From: TMP-86 sp044226865
Lineage (GTDB): Bacteria; Pseudomonadota; Gammaproteobacteria; Steroidobacterales; Steroidobacteraceae
Direction of reading: 5' to 3'
Assembly (NCBI GenBank): GCA_044226865.1
Contig: JBGAGE010000014.1
Location: 1-64,000 of the forward strand
DNA length: 64,000 nucleotides
Part shown: positions 42,695 through 51,453 of the stretch, one piece after another
Numbering within the stretch: position 1 is the first letter of the stretch
Layout of the letters: the number at the start of each line of letters is the position of its first letter
The notes under the pieces: generated by a model
Database searches by the model: none
Told to the model about the DNA's origin: nothing
What the model saw: the letters and a program-made list of their open reading frames with translations, nothing else
Translations under genes and position numbers: made by a program

Positions 42695-43526
42695 CGGTCT
42701 TCTTCAGTTCATCGACGTAGGCCTGCAGCTTCTTCTGCAGCACGCGCTGCGCCAGCTGTTCCTTCACCTGCTCGAACGGTGGCGGGGTGACCTCGCGCGT
42801 CTCATCCAGCTTGATGATGTGCCAGCCGAAGGTGGTCTGCACCGGCGCATCCGTCATCTCGCCTTTCTTCAGGCCCTTCACGGCGTCCGCGAACGGCTTG
42901 ACCATGCGTGCCGGGGAAAACCATCCCAGGTCGCCGCCGCGGTCCTTCGAGCCGTCCATGGAATTGGCCTTGGCCAAGGCGTCGAACTTGGCGCCGGCCT
43001 TGATCTGCTTGATGAGCTGCTCGGCAAGCTCCTTGGTGGCCACCAGGATGTGACGGGCGTGATACTCGGTCTTGTCCATGCTGGTCAGTGCCGATTCATA
43101 CTCCACGCGCAGTTCCTGCTCGGTAGGTTCCTTGCCCTTGAGGTACTTCTGCGATTCACCGTCGGCCAGCAACCGCAGGCGGGCCACGGCCAGCCGCGAT
43201 GCCGTTTCGGGATCCTTGTCCACGCCGTTCTTGACGGCCTGGTTGGCGATGAGCTGCGTGTTGATCAGCTCATCCAGCACCTGCGCCTTCTGCTCGGTGG
43301 TCAGCTCGCCGGCTGCTTTGCCCGCCACGGATTTGGTGTAGAAATCGTAGATTTCCTGCGAGATCGGCGTGCCGTCCACCGTGGCGACCGCCGGGGCCGC
43401 GGGCTTGTCGGAGGCGGGAGTGCCGGTTGCCGTCGGCGCCGTGGAAGGTTTGCAGGCGGCGAGCAGCGCGGCGGCCGCGAGCAGGGTGCCGGCGCAGAAC
43501 TTCGAGGAGGCGGAGATGGGAGTCAT
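42672..43526 (-). CDS. Parvulin-type peptidylprolyl isomerase, lipoprotein
   Basis: This 284-residue periplasmic folding catalyst has a signal peptide ending in a lipobox (ALLAAC), so it is lipid-anchored. The mature part has a Ser/Thr/Pro-rich linker and a SurA/PrsA-like N-domain with DELINTQLIANQAVKNG. A parvulin rotamase domain runs from EYHARHILVATKELA to TFGWHIIKLDE. The 43526 start has AAAGG at six bases; ATG at 43532 is an alternative. It resembles EpsD/PrsA-type isomerases more than SurA, which has two parvulin domains. It is convergent with, and overlaps, ligA. Confidence 0.9.
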   Translation of the reverse strand: MTPISASSKFCAGTLLAAAALLAACKPSTAPTATGTPASDKPAAPAVATVDGTPISQEIYDFYTKSVAGKAAGELTTEQKAQVLDELINTQLIANQAVKNGVDKDPETASRLAVARLRLLADGESQKYLKGKEPTEQELRVEYESALTSMDKTEYHARHILVATKELAEQLIKQIKAGAKFDALAKANSMDGSKDRGGDLGWFSPARMVKPFADAVKGLKKGEMTDAPVQTTFGWHIIKLDETREVTPPPFEQVKEQLAQRVLQKKLQAYVDELKKTAKIEKKS

Positions 43527-43557
43527 GGTCATCCTTTGGCAAAAAGAGTCGGGAAGT

Positions 43558-43839
43558 CTAGCCTGAGTGCTCTCCGGGCGCACGCGCGTCGATGGCCAGG
43601 GCATGCACGTCGGTGGTGAGCAGGGAGCCGAGCGCGGCATAGACGCGGCGGTGGCGCGCCACGCGCGACAGGCCGGCGAAGGCGTCGGAGACGATGCGCA
43701 CACGGAAATGCCCGAGGCCGCCTGCTGCACCTGCATGCCCGGCATGGTGATGGCTCTCGTCCTCGATTTCCAGGACAGAGGGCGAGAAGCCCGCCTCGAG
43801 CAGGCGCCGGATCCGGTCGGTTCGTTCGCTGGAAGTCAT
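43558..43839 (-). CDS. bolA: BolA-family protein
   Basis: This 93-residue protein has the BolA fold, a small KH-like protein that works with monothiol glutaredoxins in iron-sulfur trafficking and, in E. coli, affects cell shape. The conserved segment LEIEDESHHHAGHAG carries the metal-ligand loop His, and FAGLSRVARHRRVYAAL matches the nucleic-acid-like helix with the family RH motif. It overlaps the yciB stop by ATGA, so the two are coupled, as in several gammaproteobacteria. Confidence 0.93.
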   Translation of the reverse strand: MTSSERTDRIRRLLEAGFSPSVLEIEDESHHHAGHAGAAGGLGHFRVRIVSDAFAGLSRVARHRRVYAALGSLLTTDVHALAIDARAPGEHSG

Positions 43840-44405
43840 GTGGAGCCGTCCTTCTGACCGTCCGTGGCGGCGGAGGTTCTGGATGCCAGCCAGAAAACCT
43901 GCGGCAACATGAACAGCAGCGATGCCGCGGACACGCCGTACGTGTGGAAATACACCCACACCTGCTCGGAGTAGGACTGTGCAATGTACAGGTTCACGGC
44001 CGCCACGAGCGCGAACCATACCGCCCACAGCAGGTTCAGTCCCTGCCAGCCGCGCGCGCTCAAGGCGATGCCTTCCGGCATCAGCGAGGTGAACATGCGC
44101 TGGATGAGCGGCCGCCGCCCGATCACCGCGCTGACCAACAGCGCCACCGCGAACAGGCCGAACAGCACGGTGGGCTTCCACTGGATGAAGCGTTTGTCGT
44201 GCAGCACCAGCGTGGCCGTGCCGAGCACCACCACCAGCACGGCGGTCACCACGTGCAGGTCCTTGAATTTGCCATGCAGGGCGCGGTGCGCGAACAGCAC
44301 GATGACGCTGGCCACCATCAGCACGGCGGTGGCGGCATACAGGCCCTTGGCGATATAGGCGATGAAGAAGGCGGCCAGCGGCGCCAGTTCGAGCAGGGTC
44401 GTCAT
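43836..44405 (-). CDS. yciB: Inner membrane septation protein A-like (YciB)
   Basis: This 189-residue membrane protein has about five hydrophobic helices and the family landmarks LAPLAAFFIAYIAKGLYAAT, KWKPT-like IQWKPTVLFGLFAVAL and LWAVWFALVAAVNLYIA. YciB homologues affect septation and envelope synthesis. The start at 44405 is preferred: a reading frame starting ten codons earlier would invade the divergent yciO promoter region. It is cotranscribed with bolA. Confidence 0.9.
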   Translation of the reverse strand: MTTLLELAPLAAFFIAYIAKGLYAATAVLMVASVIVLFAHRALHGKFKDLHVVTAVLVVVLGTATLVLHDKRFIQWKPTVLFGLFAVALLVSAVIGRRPLIQRMFTSLMPEGIALSARGWQGLNLLWAVWFALVAAVNLYIAQSYSEQVWVYFHTYGVSAASLLFMLPQVFWLASRTSAATDGQKDGST

Positions 44406-44427
44406 CCGCGTATCATAGCCAAATACC

Positions 44428-45054
44428 ATGAGCATCTATTTGCAGCTGCACCCGGTCACCCCGCAGAAGCGCTTCATCCGTCAGGCCGTGGACGTCCTGC
44501 GGGCGGGCGGAGTGATCGTCTATCCCACCGATTCCTGCTATGCGCTGGGCTGCCATATTGGCGACAAGGACGCGTTGGACCGGATCCGCACCATCCGCCA
44601 GGCTGGTCGCGATCACCATTTCACGCTGGTTTGCCGCGACCTGTCGGAAGTGGCGAAATACGCGCACGTCGACAATTGGCAATACCGGCTGCTGCGGGCG
44701 CATACGCCTGGCCCGTACACCTTCCTGCTCAAGGCCACCAAGGAAACGCCACGGCGCCTGAAGCACGAGCGCCACGGCACCATCGGGCTCCGGGTGCCCG
44801 ACCATCCCGTGACGGCGCTGCTGCTCGCCGAGTTGAACGAGCCCATCATGAGTTCCACCCTGCACCTGCCGGGCGACGACCTGCCGCTCACGGATGCGCA
44901 CGAGATTTCCGATCGCCTGGATCGCCAGGTCGACGTCGTGCTCGACGGCGGCAACTGCGGCCTGACCCCGACCACGGTGGTGGATTTGTCCGGCGATCAC
45001 GCCGTCCTGGTGCGCGCGGGCCGCGGCGATCCGGCGCCATTTGTCGGCGGCTGA
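44428..45054 (+). CDS. yciO: YciO/Sua5-family L-threonylcarbamoyladenylate synthase-like protein
   Basis: This 208-residue YrdC-fold protein is related to the enzymes that make threonylcarbamoyl-AMP for tRNA t6A. The nucleotide-site motif GGVIVYPTDSCYALGC is present, as are HTPGPYTFLLKATKETP and IGLRVPDHPV. Length and sequence fit the YciO branch (about 206 residues), whose exact role is less clear than TsaC. It is divergent from yciB, with 22 bases between the starts. Confidence 0.9.
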   Translation: MSIYLQLHPVTPQKRFIRQAVDVLRAGGVIVYPTDSCYALGCHIGDKDALDRIRTIRQAGRDHHFTLVCRDLSEVAKYAHVDNWQYRLLRAHTPGPYTFLLKATKETPRRLKHERHGTIGLRVPDHPVTALLLAELNEPIMSSTLHLPGDDLPLTDAHEISDRLDRQVDVVLDGGNCGLTPTTVVDLSGDHAVLVRAGRGDPAPFVGG

Positions 45055-45058
45055 CCCG

Positions 45059-45143
45059 TATAATGCGCCCGCGGATTGTTAAGTGAATTAAATAAAAATC
45101 TTGAAAAAGAGTGTAAATAATTGAACGGTAATGGATTAGTCCA
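45059..45143 (+). promoter_or_regulatory. -10 element and AT-rich leader before trpS
   Basis: A perfect TATAAT lies at 45059-45064, right after yciO, without a good -35. It is followed by an AT-rich stretch (45078-45125) that stands out in this GC-rich DNA. It is probably the trpS-scpAB promoter and leader. No trp attenuator peptide is seen. Confidence 0.4.
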
Positions 45144-46361
45144 ATGACGCCCGGGCCAACTCAAAACCGGCGAATCCTCTCGGGCATGCGGCCCACCGGC
45201 CAGTTGCATCTCGGAAACCTGCACGGCGCACTCAAGAACTGGGCCGAGCTTCAGTACCAGTACGATTGCTACTACTTCGTGGCCGACTGGCATGCGCTGA
45301 CCACCGGATACGATGACACCTCCAAGCTCGAGGAGCATGTCTGGACCATGGTGGTCGACTGGCTGGCCGCCGGACTGAACCCCGGCGTGTGCACGCTGTT
45401 CATTCAATCGCGCGTGCCCGAGCACGCGGAACTGCATCTGTTGCTCTCCATGATCACGCCGCTGAGTTGGCTGGAGCGCGTGCCCACGTTCAAGGATCAA
45501 CAAGAGCAACTGGTTGAGAAAGATCTCGCAACCTACGGATTTCTCGGCTATCCGCTGTTGCAGTCGGCGGACATCCTCTTGTACCGCCCGCAGTACGTGC
45601 CGGTGGGCGAAGACCAGGTCGCGCATGTCGAAGTGACACGCGAAGTGGCGCGTCGCTTCAATCACATCTTCGGCCGCGAACCCGAGTTCGAGCAGAAGGT
45701 GGAGAAGGCGATCAAGAACCTGGGGGCGCGCAATGCCAACCTGTACCGCACGCTGCGCAAGGACTACCAGGAAAAGGGCGCGGCGGAGTCGCTGGCGCGG
45801 GCGCGCTCGCTGGTGGAGTCCAATGCGCGCCTGACGGTGGCGGACCGCGATCGGCTTCTCGGATATCTCGAAGGCAGCGGCATCGCCATCCTGCCCGAGC
45901 CCGAGGTGCTGCTGACGGCCACCCCCAAGGTGCCCGGACTCGATGGCCGCAAGATGTCCAAGTCCTACGGCAACACCATCGGCCTGCGCGAAGACACCGA
46001 CAGCGTGGTGAAGAAGCTCAAGGCCATGCAGACCGATCCGGCGCGCGTGCGCCGCTCCGACCCGGGTGATCCGGAAAAGTGCCCGGTGTGGGACCTGCAC
46101 AAGATTTATTCCGACGAGACCACGCGCAATTGGGCGAACCAGGGTTGCCGCACGGCCGGGATCGGCTGCCTGGATTGCAAGAAGCCGCTGATCGACAAAA
46201 TCGTCGAAGAGATCTCCGGCATTTCCAAGCGCGCGCAGGAGTTCGAAGAGAATCCCGAACTGGTACGCGGTATCATCGCGGAAGGATGCGAGAAGGCCCG
46301 CACCGCGGCACGGGAAACCATGGATGCGGTCCGCGAGGCCATGGCATTGAACTACCGATGA
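45144..46361 (+). CDS. trpS: Tryptophanyl-tRNA synthetase
   Basis: This 405-residue class I synthetase charges tRNA(Trp). The HIGH motif appears as GQLHLGNLHG and KMSKS as GRKMSKSYGN. It belongs to the longer bacterial type of about 400 residues, with an insertion near residue 190 and a C-terminal Cys-containing segment (CRTAGIGCLDCKKPL). The ATG is supported by homology of RILSGMRPTGQLHLG; upstream there is only a weak GGTAATGG. It overlaps scpA by ATGA. Confidence 0.96.
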   Translation: MTPGPTQNRRILSGMRPTGQLHLGNLHGALKNWAELQYQYDCYYFVADWHALTTGYDDTSKLEEHVWTMVVDWLAAGLNPGVCTLFIQSRVPEHAELHLLLSMITPLSWLERVPTFKDQQEQLVEKDLATYGFLGYPLLQSADILLYRPQYVPVGEDQVAHVEVTREVARRFNHIFGREPEFEQKVEKAIKNLGARNANLYRTLRKDYQEKGAAESLARARSLVESNARLTVADRDRLLGYLEGSGIAILPEPEVLLTATPKVPGLDGRKMSKSYGNTIGLREDTDSVVKKLKAMQTDPARVRRSDPGDPEKCPVWDLHKIYSDETTRNWANQGCRTAGIGCLDCKKPLIDKIVEEISGISKRAQEFEENPELVRGIIAEGCEKARTAARETMDAVREAMALNYR

Positions 46362-47263
46362 AACCTGAATTGACACTGGTCGCCAACAATCCGCCGCCCG
46401 TGCACGCGCCGCCGGCGCCGCCGGCGCAGGCGGAAATGCCCTTCGCCATGGTGGAGGGCGAGCCCATCACGGAAATGCCGCGGGACCTGTACATCCCGCC
46501 GCAGGCGCTGGAAATCTTCCTGGAGGCCTTCGAAGGGCCCCTGGACATGCTGCTGTACCTGATCCGGCGGCAGAATCTGGACATCCTCGACATCCCCATC
46601 GCCGAGATCACCCGGCAGTACATGCAGTACATCGAGCTCATGCAGGTGCTGCAGCTGGAACTGGCGGGCGAGTACATGCTGATGGCGGCCACCCTGGCCG
46701 AGGTCAAGTCACGCATGCTGCTGCCGCGGCCGAAGTCGGAGAACGAGGACGAAGAGGCCGATCCGCGCGCCGAGCTCGTGCGCCGGCTGCAGGAATACGA
46801 ACGCTTCAAGCGCGCCGCCGAGAACATCGACCGCATCCCCCGCCAGGACCGCGACTATTGGGTGGCGGGCGCGGAACTGGTGGACCGCAAGGTGGTGCGC
46901 CTGCTGCCGCAGGTGTCGCTGCAGGAAATGCTGGTGGCCTTCCAGGAAGTGCTGGCGCGCAGCGACATGTTCGCGCACCACCACGTGCAGCGCGAACCGC
47001 TGTCCGTGCGGCAGCGCATGAGCGAAGTGCTGTCCTACCTCGAGGACGGCGGCTTCGTCGAATTCGTCAAGTTGTTCCGCCCGGAGGAGGGCCGGCGCGG
47101 GGTCACCGTGACCTTTGTCGCCATTTTGGAACTGCTTCGCGAAGGCCTCATCGATATTGCACAATCAGAAGCCTTTGCACCCCTGCACGTGCGCAAGGGC
47201 AACCCGGCCGCGCGGCATCTCGCGCTGGTTCCCGACGTGGCTGAATCCGAGACATCGACATGA
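46358..47263 (+). CDS. scpA: Segregation and condensation protein A
   Basis: This 301-residue kleisin bridges the two SMC heads. The family core starts at LEIFLEAFEGPLDMLLYLIR, followed by QNLDILDIPIAEITRQYMQY and the winged-helix C-terminus with VTFVAILELLREGLI. A Pro-rich tail of about 40 residues precedes the core. The ATG overlaps the trpS stop, and scpA overlaps scpB, so the three are one transcript. Confidence 0.96.
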   Translation: MKPELTLVANNPPPVHAPPAPPAQAEMPFAMVEGEPITEMPRDLYIPPQALEIFLEAFEGPLDMLLYLIRRQNLDILDIPIAEITRQYMQYIELMQVLQLELAGEYMLMAATLAEVKSRMLLPRPKSENEDEEADPRAELVRRLQEYERFKRAAENIDRIPRQDRDYWVAGAELVDRKVVRLLPQVSLQEMLVAFQEVLARSDMFAHHHVQREPLSVRQRMSEVLSYLEDGGFVEFVKLFRPEEGRRGVTVTFVAILELLREGLIDIAQSEAFAPLHVRKGNPAARHLALVPDVAESETST

Positions 47264-48033
47264 ATGAACAATACGTACGCAATGTGGTTGAGGCAGCGCT
47301 GCTGGCCGCCGGTCGCCCGCTCACCGTGGCGGAACTGGCCGCGCTGTTCGGCGCCTCCGAGGAATCGCATGACGAGGCGGTGCGCCAGGCCTTGAACGAG
47401 CTCACCGCGGAGTATGAAAACCGCGGCGTGGAACTTCGCGAGGTGGCGAGCGGTTTTCGCATCCAGATCCGTTCCGCGGTTGCCGAGCCCGTTTCCAAGC
47501 TGTGGCAGGAGCGGCCCGCCAAGTATTCACGCGCGCTGCTGGAAACGCTGGCGCTGGTGGCCTATCGCCAGCCCATCACCCGCGGCGAGATCGAGCAGAT
47601 CCGCGGCGTGGCCGTGAACCCGAACATCATCAAGACCTTGATCGAGCGCAGTTGGGTGCGCGTGGTCGGGCATCGCGATGTTCCCGGCAAGCCGGAACTG
47701 CTGGGCACGACGCGCGATTTCCTCGACTACTTCGGCTTGAAGAAGCTGGACGACCTGCCCACCCTGGTGCAGCTGAAGGAGATGGAAGACCTGCGCGTGC
47801 AGTTGTCGCTCCCGGGTGCCGATCCTGCTGCGCTGGATGCGCCCGCGGAAGCGCAAGCCGCGCCGTCGGACGAACACCAGCCCGCGGCCGCTGAACTCGA
47901 GGGCGAGCCGGTTGCCGACGACGAGGAAGCGGAAGTCGAGAGCGCGGGCGATGACGGTGCCGGCGATGATCCCGCGGGCCTCGAGGCCCGTCCCCAGGGG
48001 ATGGTCGCCGCCGGTCCCGACAGCGACGTTTGA
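47260..48033 (+). CDS. scpB: Segregation and condensation protein B
   Basis: This 257-residue partner of ScpA is a dimer of tandem winged helices. Core motifs are VVEAALLAAGRPLTVAELA, ALVAYRQPITRGEIEQIRGV and VVGHRDVPGKPELLGTTRDF. After residue about 185 a low-complexity acidic tail rich in Ala, Glu and Asp extends the protein. It overlaps scpA and the RluB-like gene by four bases each. Confidence 0.95.
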   Translation: MNEQYVRNVVEAALLAAGRPLTVAELAALFGASEESHDEAVRQALNELTAEYENRGVELREVASGFRIQIRSAVAEPVSKLWQERPAKYSRALLETLALVAYRQPITRGEIEQIRGVAVNPNIIKTLIERSWVRVVGHRDVPGKPELLGTTRDFLDYFGLKKLDDLPTLVQLKEMEDLRVQLSLPGADPAALDAPAEAQAAPSDEHQPAAAELEGEPVADDEEAEVESAGDDGAGDDPAGLEARPQGMVAAGPDSDV

Positions 48034-48914
48034 CCCTGCGCCGCGGCCGCCCGGCCCCCACCGCCATGCGTCAACGACCGATGCGCCCGCCGCGAAAGAC
48101 GGCGGGCTACGATTCAGCGCGCTCGTCCGAGGCGCCGCCCGAACGCATCCAGAAGGTGCTGGCGGCGGCGGGCATCGGTTCGCGCCGTGAGATCGAGCGT
48201 TGGATGCAGGGCGGCCGTTTGCTGGTCAACGGCGCGGCGCCCGGGCCCGGCACCAAAATCTCCGCCGCCGACAAGATCACCCTCGATGGCCGCCCCGTGC
48301 GGTTGCGTCCCAAGGACACCTCGCAACCGGCGCACCTGCTCTTGTTCCATCGTTCCCCCGGCGATGCGCTCGACATCCGCGAAACCGCGTCGCGGGCCGC
48401 CGAGCACCTGGGCACACCGCGCGCCGCGCGCCGCTGGCTGGTGATCAACCGGCTGCCGCCGGTCGACGGTGGACTGGAACTGCTCACCGACGATGGCGCC
48501 CTGGCGCAGCGCATTTCGCGCGGCGTGCATGCACTCACGCAGGATTTCGTGATGCGGGTGCGCGGCCCCTTGAAGCAGGAATTGGTGGATGAGCTGCGCG
48601 CCGCCACGGAAGTCGAGGGAGAGTCCGTCAGCATCCTCGCCGCCGAGGCGCAGTTCGGTGATGGCCTCAATCATTGGCTGAATGTCACGGTGCGTGCCAC
48701 GCGTCCCGCGCAGGTGCGTCATTGGCTGGCAGCGCGCGGCATCATCGTCAGCCGCCTCATGCGGGTGCGCTTCGGCCCGGTGCACTTGACGCGTGAATTG
48801 CCGCGCGGGCACCTGCGCGAAATCAATACCCAGGAGCGCAATGCCCTGGTCAATGAAGTGGATGCGGCGCGCGAGGCGCTTGCCGCCGGCATGGCGCCAC
48901 CGGAAGAAGGGTAG
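48030..48914 (+). CDS. RluB-like protein of the rRNA pseudouridine synthase family, catalytic Asp replaced
   Basis: This 294-residue protein has an S4 RNA-binding domain (RIQKVLAAAGIGSRREIERW, about residues 39-85) and an RsuA/RluB-type catalytic fold, in the scpA-scpB-rluB position where RluB is normally found. RluB enzymes use an Asp in GRLD. Here the aligned segment reads NRLPPVDGGLELLTDDG, with Pro143 in that position. The upstream YHKPRG motif is also changed (FHRSPGD), and the C-terminal RNREVRR motif reads RPAQVRH. The nearest Asp is D146, three residues on. The protein may bind rRNA without making pseudouridine, or use a shifted residue. The GTG-like overlap with scpB (ATGA) shows it is coexpressed. 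Confidence 0.85.
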   Translation: MTLRRGRPAPTAMRQRPMRPPRKTAGYDSARSSEAPPERIQKVLAAAGIGSRREIERWMQGGRLLVNGAAPGPGTKISAADKITLDGRPVRLRPKDTSQPAHLLLFHRSPGDALDIRETASRAAEHLGTPRAARRWLVINRLPPVDGGLELLTDDGALAQRISRGVHALTQDFVMRVRGPLKQELVDELRAATEVEGESVSILAAEAQFGDGLNHWLNVTVRATRPAQVRHWLAARGIIVSRLMRVRFGPVHLTRELPRGHLREINTQERNALVNEVDAAREALAAGMAPPEEG

Positions 48915-48918
48915 CCGG

Positions 48919-50034
48919 TCAGTGCGCCGCGGATGCGGCGAGCAACTCCTGCAGATGCGTCTTCCACAAGGCCGCCCAGGTGTGGGTGCCGTGTCCATGC
49001 GTGCTGGCCGATGCGGGAATCAGCACGAACTTGCCGCGCGGCAGCCGGCGCACCTCGCGCTCCGCAATACCCAGCTCCGGCGGATTGATGAAATCATCGG
49101 CGGAATTGATCCACATCACGGGCACGCGAATCGCCGCAAGTCCTGAGCTTGGATTGTAGGAGCGCGACGCGCCGACCTGATAGAGCAGGTCGTTGGCGTC
49201 CAGTCCCGCGAGATTGCGCCCGATCGATTGCTGCACGAAGGTATCCGCGGCATCGCGGGTGGGGTAGCCGGCCTGCCAGGCGAGCGGCGCGGATCCGGCG
49301 AGCAGCAGCAGTCCCGCCGCATTGCGCAGCGCGCGCTGCGGTTGCGTGCCGTACTCGCCTTGCTTCCATTCCGGATCGGACGTGATCGCCGTCATCAACA
49401 ACTCGCGCCAGACGCGGTTGCGGCCGGCGATGGGCACCGGCAGGCAGGCCAGCGGCATCAACGCATCGGCGAAGCCGTCGAAGGTTTCGCCCCACACCCA
49501 GGCATGCATGCAACCCATGGAGGTGCCGATGATCAGCCGCAGATGATCCACGCCCAGGCCCTGGATCAACAGCAGGTGCTGGGCGGCGACCATGTCGTCG
49601 TAGTCGTAATGGGGAAAGCGCGCATGCAATCCGTCGCTAGGCTTGCTGGAGGCGCCGTGTCCGAGATTGTCGGGGAGGATCAGGAAGAACCTGCCGGCAT
49701 CCAGCGGCTGCCCCGGGCCGAACAGCTCGCCTGCGAACCGCTCCCCCAGGAACTGTGCGCCCGAGCCGCCGGTGCCGTGCAGGATGAGCACGGCGTTGTC
49801 CACCCGGCCGTCAGCACCACGATGCGGCTGGCCGAAGGTGGTGTAGTGCAGGCGCAGTTGCGGCAGCGATTCGCCCGAGCGGAACTTGAATTCGTGCGCG
49901 ACGAAATCGGCCTGCGTGGGCGTGGGCGTGTGCGTGGTCGGGAGCGCGGCCGCGGCCGGGGCGCCCGCAAGCGCCGGCGAGAGCGCCAGCAGCACGCCGG
50001 CGAGCAACGGAATCAGCGCCATGTCACTGTGCAT
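48919..50034 (-). CDS. MetX-like alpha/beta hydrolase with signal peptide
   Basis: This 371-residue protein has the homoserine O-acetyltransferase-like fold. The nucleophile elbow is GTSMGCMHA, the oxyanion region LILHGTGGSG, and the triad is completed by NSADDFINPPE and GHGTHTW. Unlike metabolic MetX it begins with a cleavable signal peptide (LLAGVLLALSPALAGA), so it is exported and more likely an esterase or acyltransferase of unknown substrate. ATG at 50022, just after the SDR stop, is an equally plausible start. It is the last gene of a five-gene minus-strand run that includes ubiG. Confidence 0.82.
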   Translation of the reverse strand: MHSDMALIPLLAGVLLALSPALAGAPAAAALPTTHTPTPTQADFVAHEFKFRSGESLPQLRLHYTTFGQPHRGADGRVDNAVLILHGTGGSGAQFLGERFAGELFGPGQPLDAGRFFLILPDNLGHGASSKPSDGLHARFPHYDYDDMVAAQHLLLIQGLGVDHLRLIIGTSMGCMHAWVWGETFDGFADALMPLACLPVPIAGRNRVWRELLMTAITSDPEWKQGEYGTQPQRALRNAAGLLLLAGSAPLAWQAGYPTRDAADTFVQQSIGRNLAGLDANDLLYQVGASRSYNPSSGLAAIRVPVMWINSADDFINPPELGIAEREVRRLPRGKFVLIPASASTHGHGTHTWAALWKTHLQELLAASAAH

Positions 50035-50773
50035 CGAAGTGCTGCCCGTTTACTCCGCGGCTGTCGGCGCCCAACAGGTACAGGAATACGGGGGCGAGGG
50101 CGGACGGCTCGATCACGCTGTCTGGCTTCTCCGCCGGATACGCGGCGGCGCGCATGGGCGTGCGCATCGCACCCGGGTTGACCGAGTTGACCCGCAGCCG
50201 GCCTTCCGACTCCACCTCGATGGCGAGCATGGCGCTCAGGTTCTCGAGGCCGGCCTTGGCGACGGAGTAGGCGCCCCAGAAGGCCTTGGCGCGACGGGCC
50301 ACGCTGCTGCTCACGAACACGATGGAGGCGGCTTCCGCCTTGCGCATCACCGGCATGAGCACCTGCGTGAGGATGAACGGCGCGGTGAGATCCACGTGCA
50401 GCACCTTGCACCAGGTGGGCACGTCATATTGATCGATGGGTGTGCGGTCGCCGAGCAGCGCCGCAGCGTGCACCAAGCCGTCGAGCCGGCCGAATTCGCG
50501 CTCGATGACGGCGGCCATCTCGTCGTACTGCACCGCCGTGGCGGTGGTGAAATCGATGGGAGCGAGCGCCGGCTGCGGGCCGCCTTGCGCCTCGATCGCA
50601 TCGTAGACGCGTTCCAACTTGGATTTCTGGCGGCCCGCCAGCACCACCTGCGCGCCCGCCGCGGCTGCCGCCAGCGCCAGTGCCCGGCCGAGGCCGCTGC
50701 CTGCGCCGGTAATGAGGACGACCTTGCCGCGCAGCAGCCCTGCGGGAACGACGTATTGCTTGGGATCGGTCAT
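50024..50773 (-). CDS. YciK-like short-chain dehydrogenase/reductase
   Basis: This 249-residue classical SDR has the cofactor motif TGAGSGLG (22-29), the dinucleotide contact RQ after the second strand suggesting NADP, VHAAALLGD, and the active-site Ser/Tyr/Lys in SSSVARRAKAFWGAYSVAK. It is similar to YciK/PA3173-type proteins that follow mupP in Pseudomonas. The physiological substrate is not established. It overlaps mupP by ATGA. Confidence 0.88.
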   Translation of the reverse strand: MTDPKQYVVPAGLLRGKVVLITGAGSGLGRALALAAAAAGAQVVLAGRQKSKLERVYDAIEAQGGPQPALAPIDFTTATAVQYDEMAAVIEREFGRLDGLVHAAALLGDRTPIDQYDVPTWCKVLHVDLTAPFILTQVLMPVMRKAEAASIVFVSSSVARRAKAFWGAYSVAKAGLENLSAMLAIEVESEGRLRVNSVNPGAMRTPMRAAAYPAEKPDSVIEPSALAPVFLYLLGADSRGVNGQHFDAQ

Positions 50774-51453
50774 AGGTATGCGTTTGCCTGCAGCCAGGGA
50801 AGAAGGTCGGAAGGATCGGACAGGTCACCGTCCGCCTGCCAGCGGGCCGGTTCGTCGTTCTCGCCCAGGTATCCATAACGGGCGATCAGCGAGGGCATGC
50901 CGGCCGCGCGCGCCGCCTGGATGTCGCGTTCCGCATCGCCCACGTATACGCAACGCGCCGCCTGCACGCCCGCCAGTGTGGCCGCATGCAGGAGCGGCGC
51001 CGGATGAGGTTTGCGCTGCGGCAGCGTGTCACCACTCACGACACATGCAAAGCGATGGGCGATGCCGAGTTTGTCGAGCAGTGGTGCGGTGAGCCAGCCG
51101 GGCTTGTTGGTGACGATGCCCGCGGGCACGCCCAGTTGCCGAAGTCGCTCCAGGGTTTCGTGCATGCGCGGAAACAGCCGCGTGCCCTCGTGCAGATTCT
51201 CGTAGTAGATGTCCAGGAAGCGCTTTTGCAGCACCGGAAACCGTTCTTCGGTGATGCCGGGAAATCCCTCGCGCACCAGGCGCGCAGAGCCGTGGCTCAC
51301 GAACTGGCGAAGCGAGGCGGGCGGAATGACCGCATGCCCGTGCTCGACACGCAGGCGGTTCAACGCACCGGTCATGTCCGGAGCCGTGTCGAGCAGCGTT
51401 CCATCCAGGTCGAACAGCACCGCCTCGAGGCGAGGGCCGCGCTCACGCAGCAT
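50770..51453 (-). CDS. mupP: HAD phosphatase, probable N-acetylmuramic acid 6-phosphate phosphatase MupP
   Basis: This 227-residue haloacid dehalogenase-type phosphatase has the nucleophile motif FDLDGTLLDTAPD (D15, D17), motif II in GIVTNKPGW, the motif III Lys in PQRKPHPAPLL and motif IV GDAERDIQAA. It would be annotated phosphoglycolate phosphatase by similarity. In Pseudomonas the gene between ubiG and a YciK-type SDR near gyrA is MupP, which recycles cell-wall MurNAc-6-phosphate, and the order here is the same. The start overlaps the end of ubiG by 11 bases. Substrate assignment rests on gene order. Confidence 0.85.
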   Translation of the reverse strand: MLRERGPRLEAVLFDLDGTLLDTAPDMTGALNRLRVEHGHAVIPPASLRQFVSHGSARLVREGFPGITEERFPVLQKRFLDIYYENLHEGTRLFPRMHETLERLRQLGVPAGIVTNKPGWLTAPLLDKLGIAHRFACVVSGDTLPQRKPHPAPLLHAATLAGVQAARCVYVGDAERDIQAARAAGMPSLIARYGYLGENDEPARWQADGDLSDPSDLLPWLQANAYL

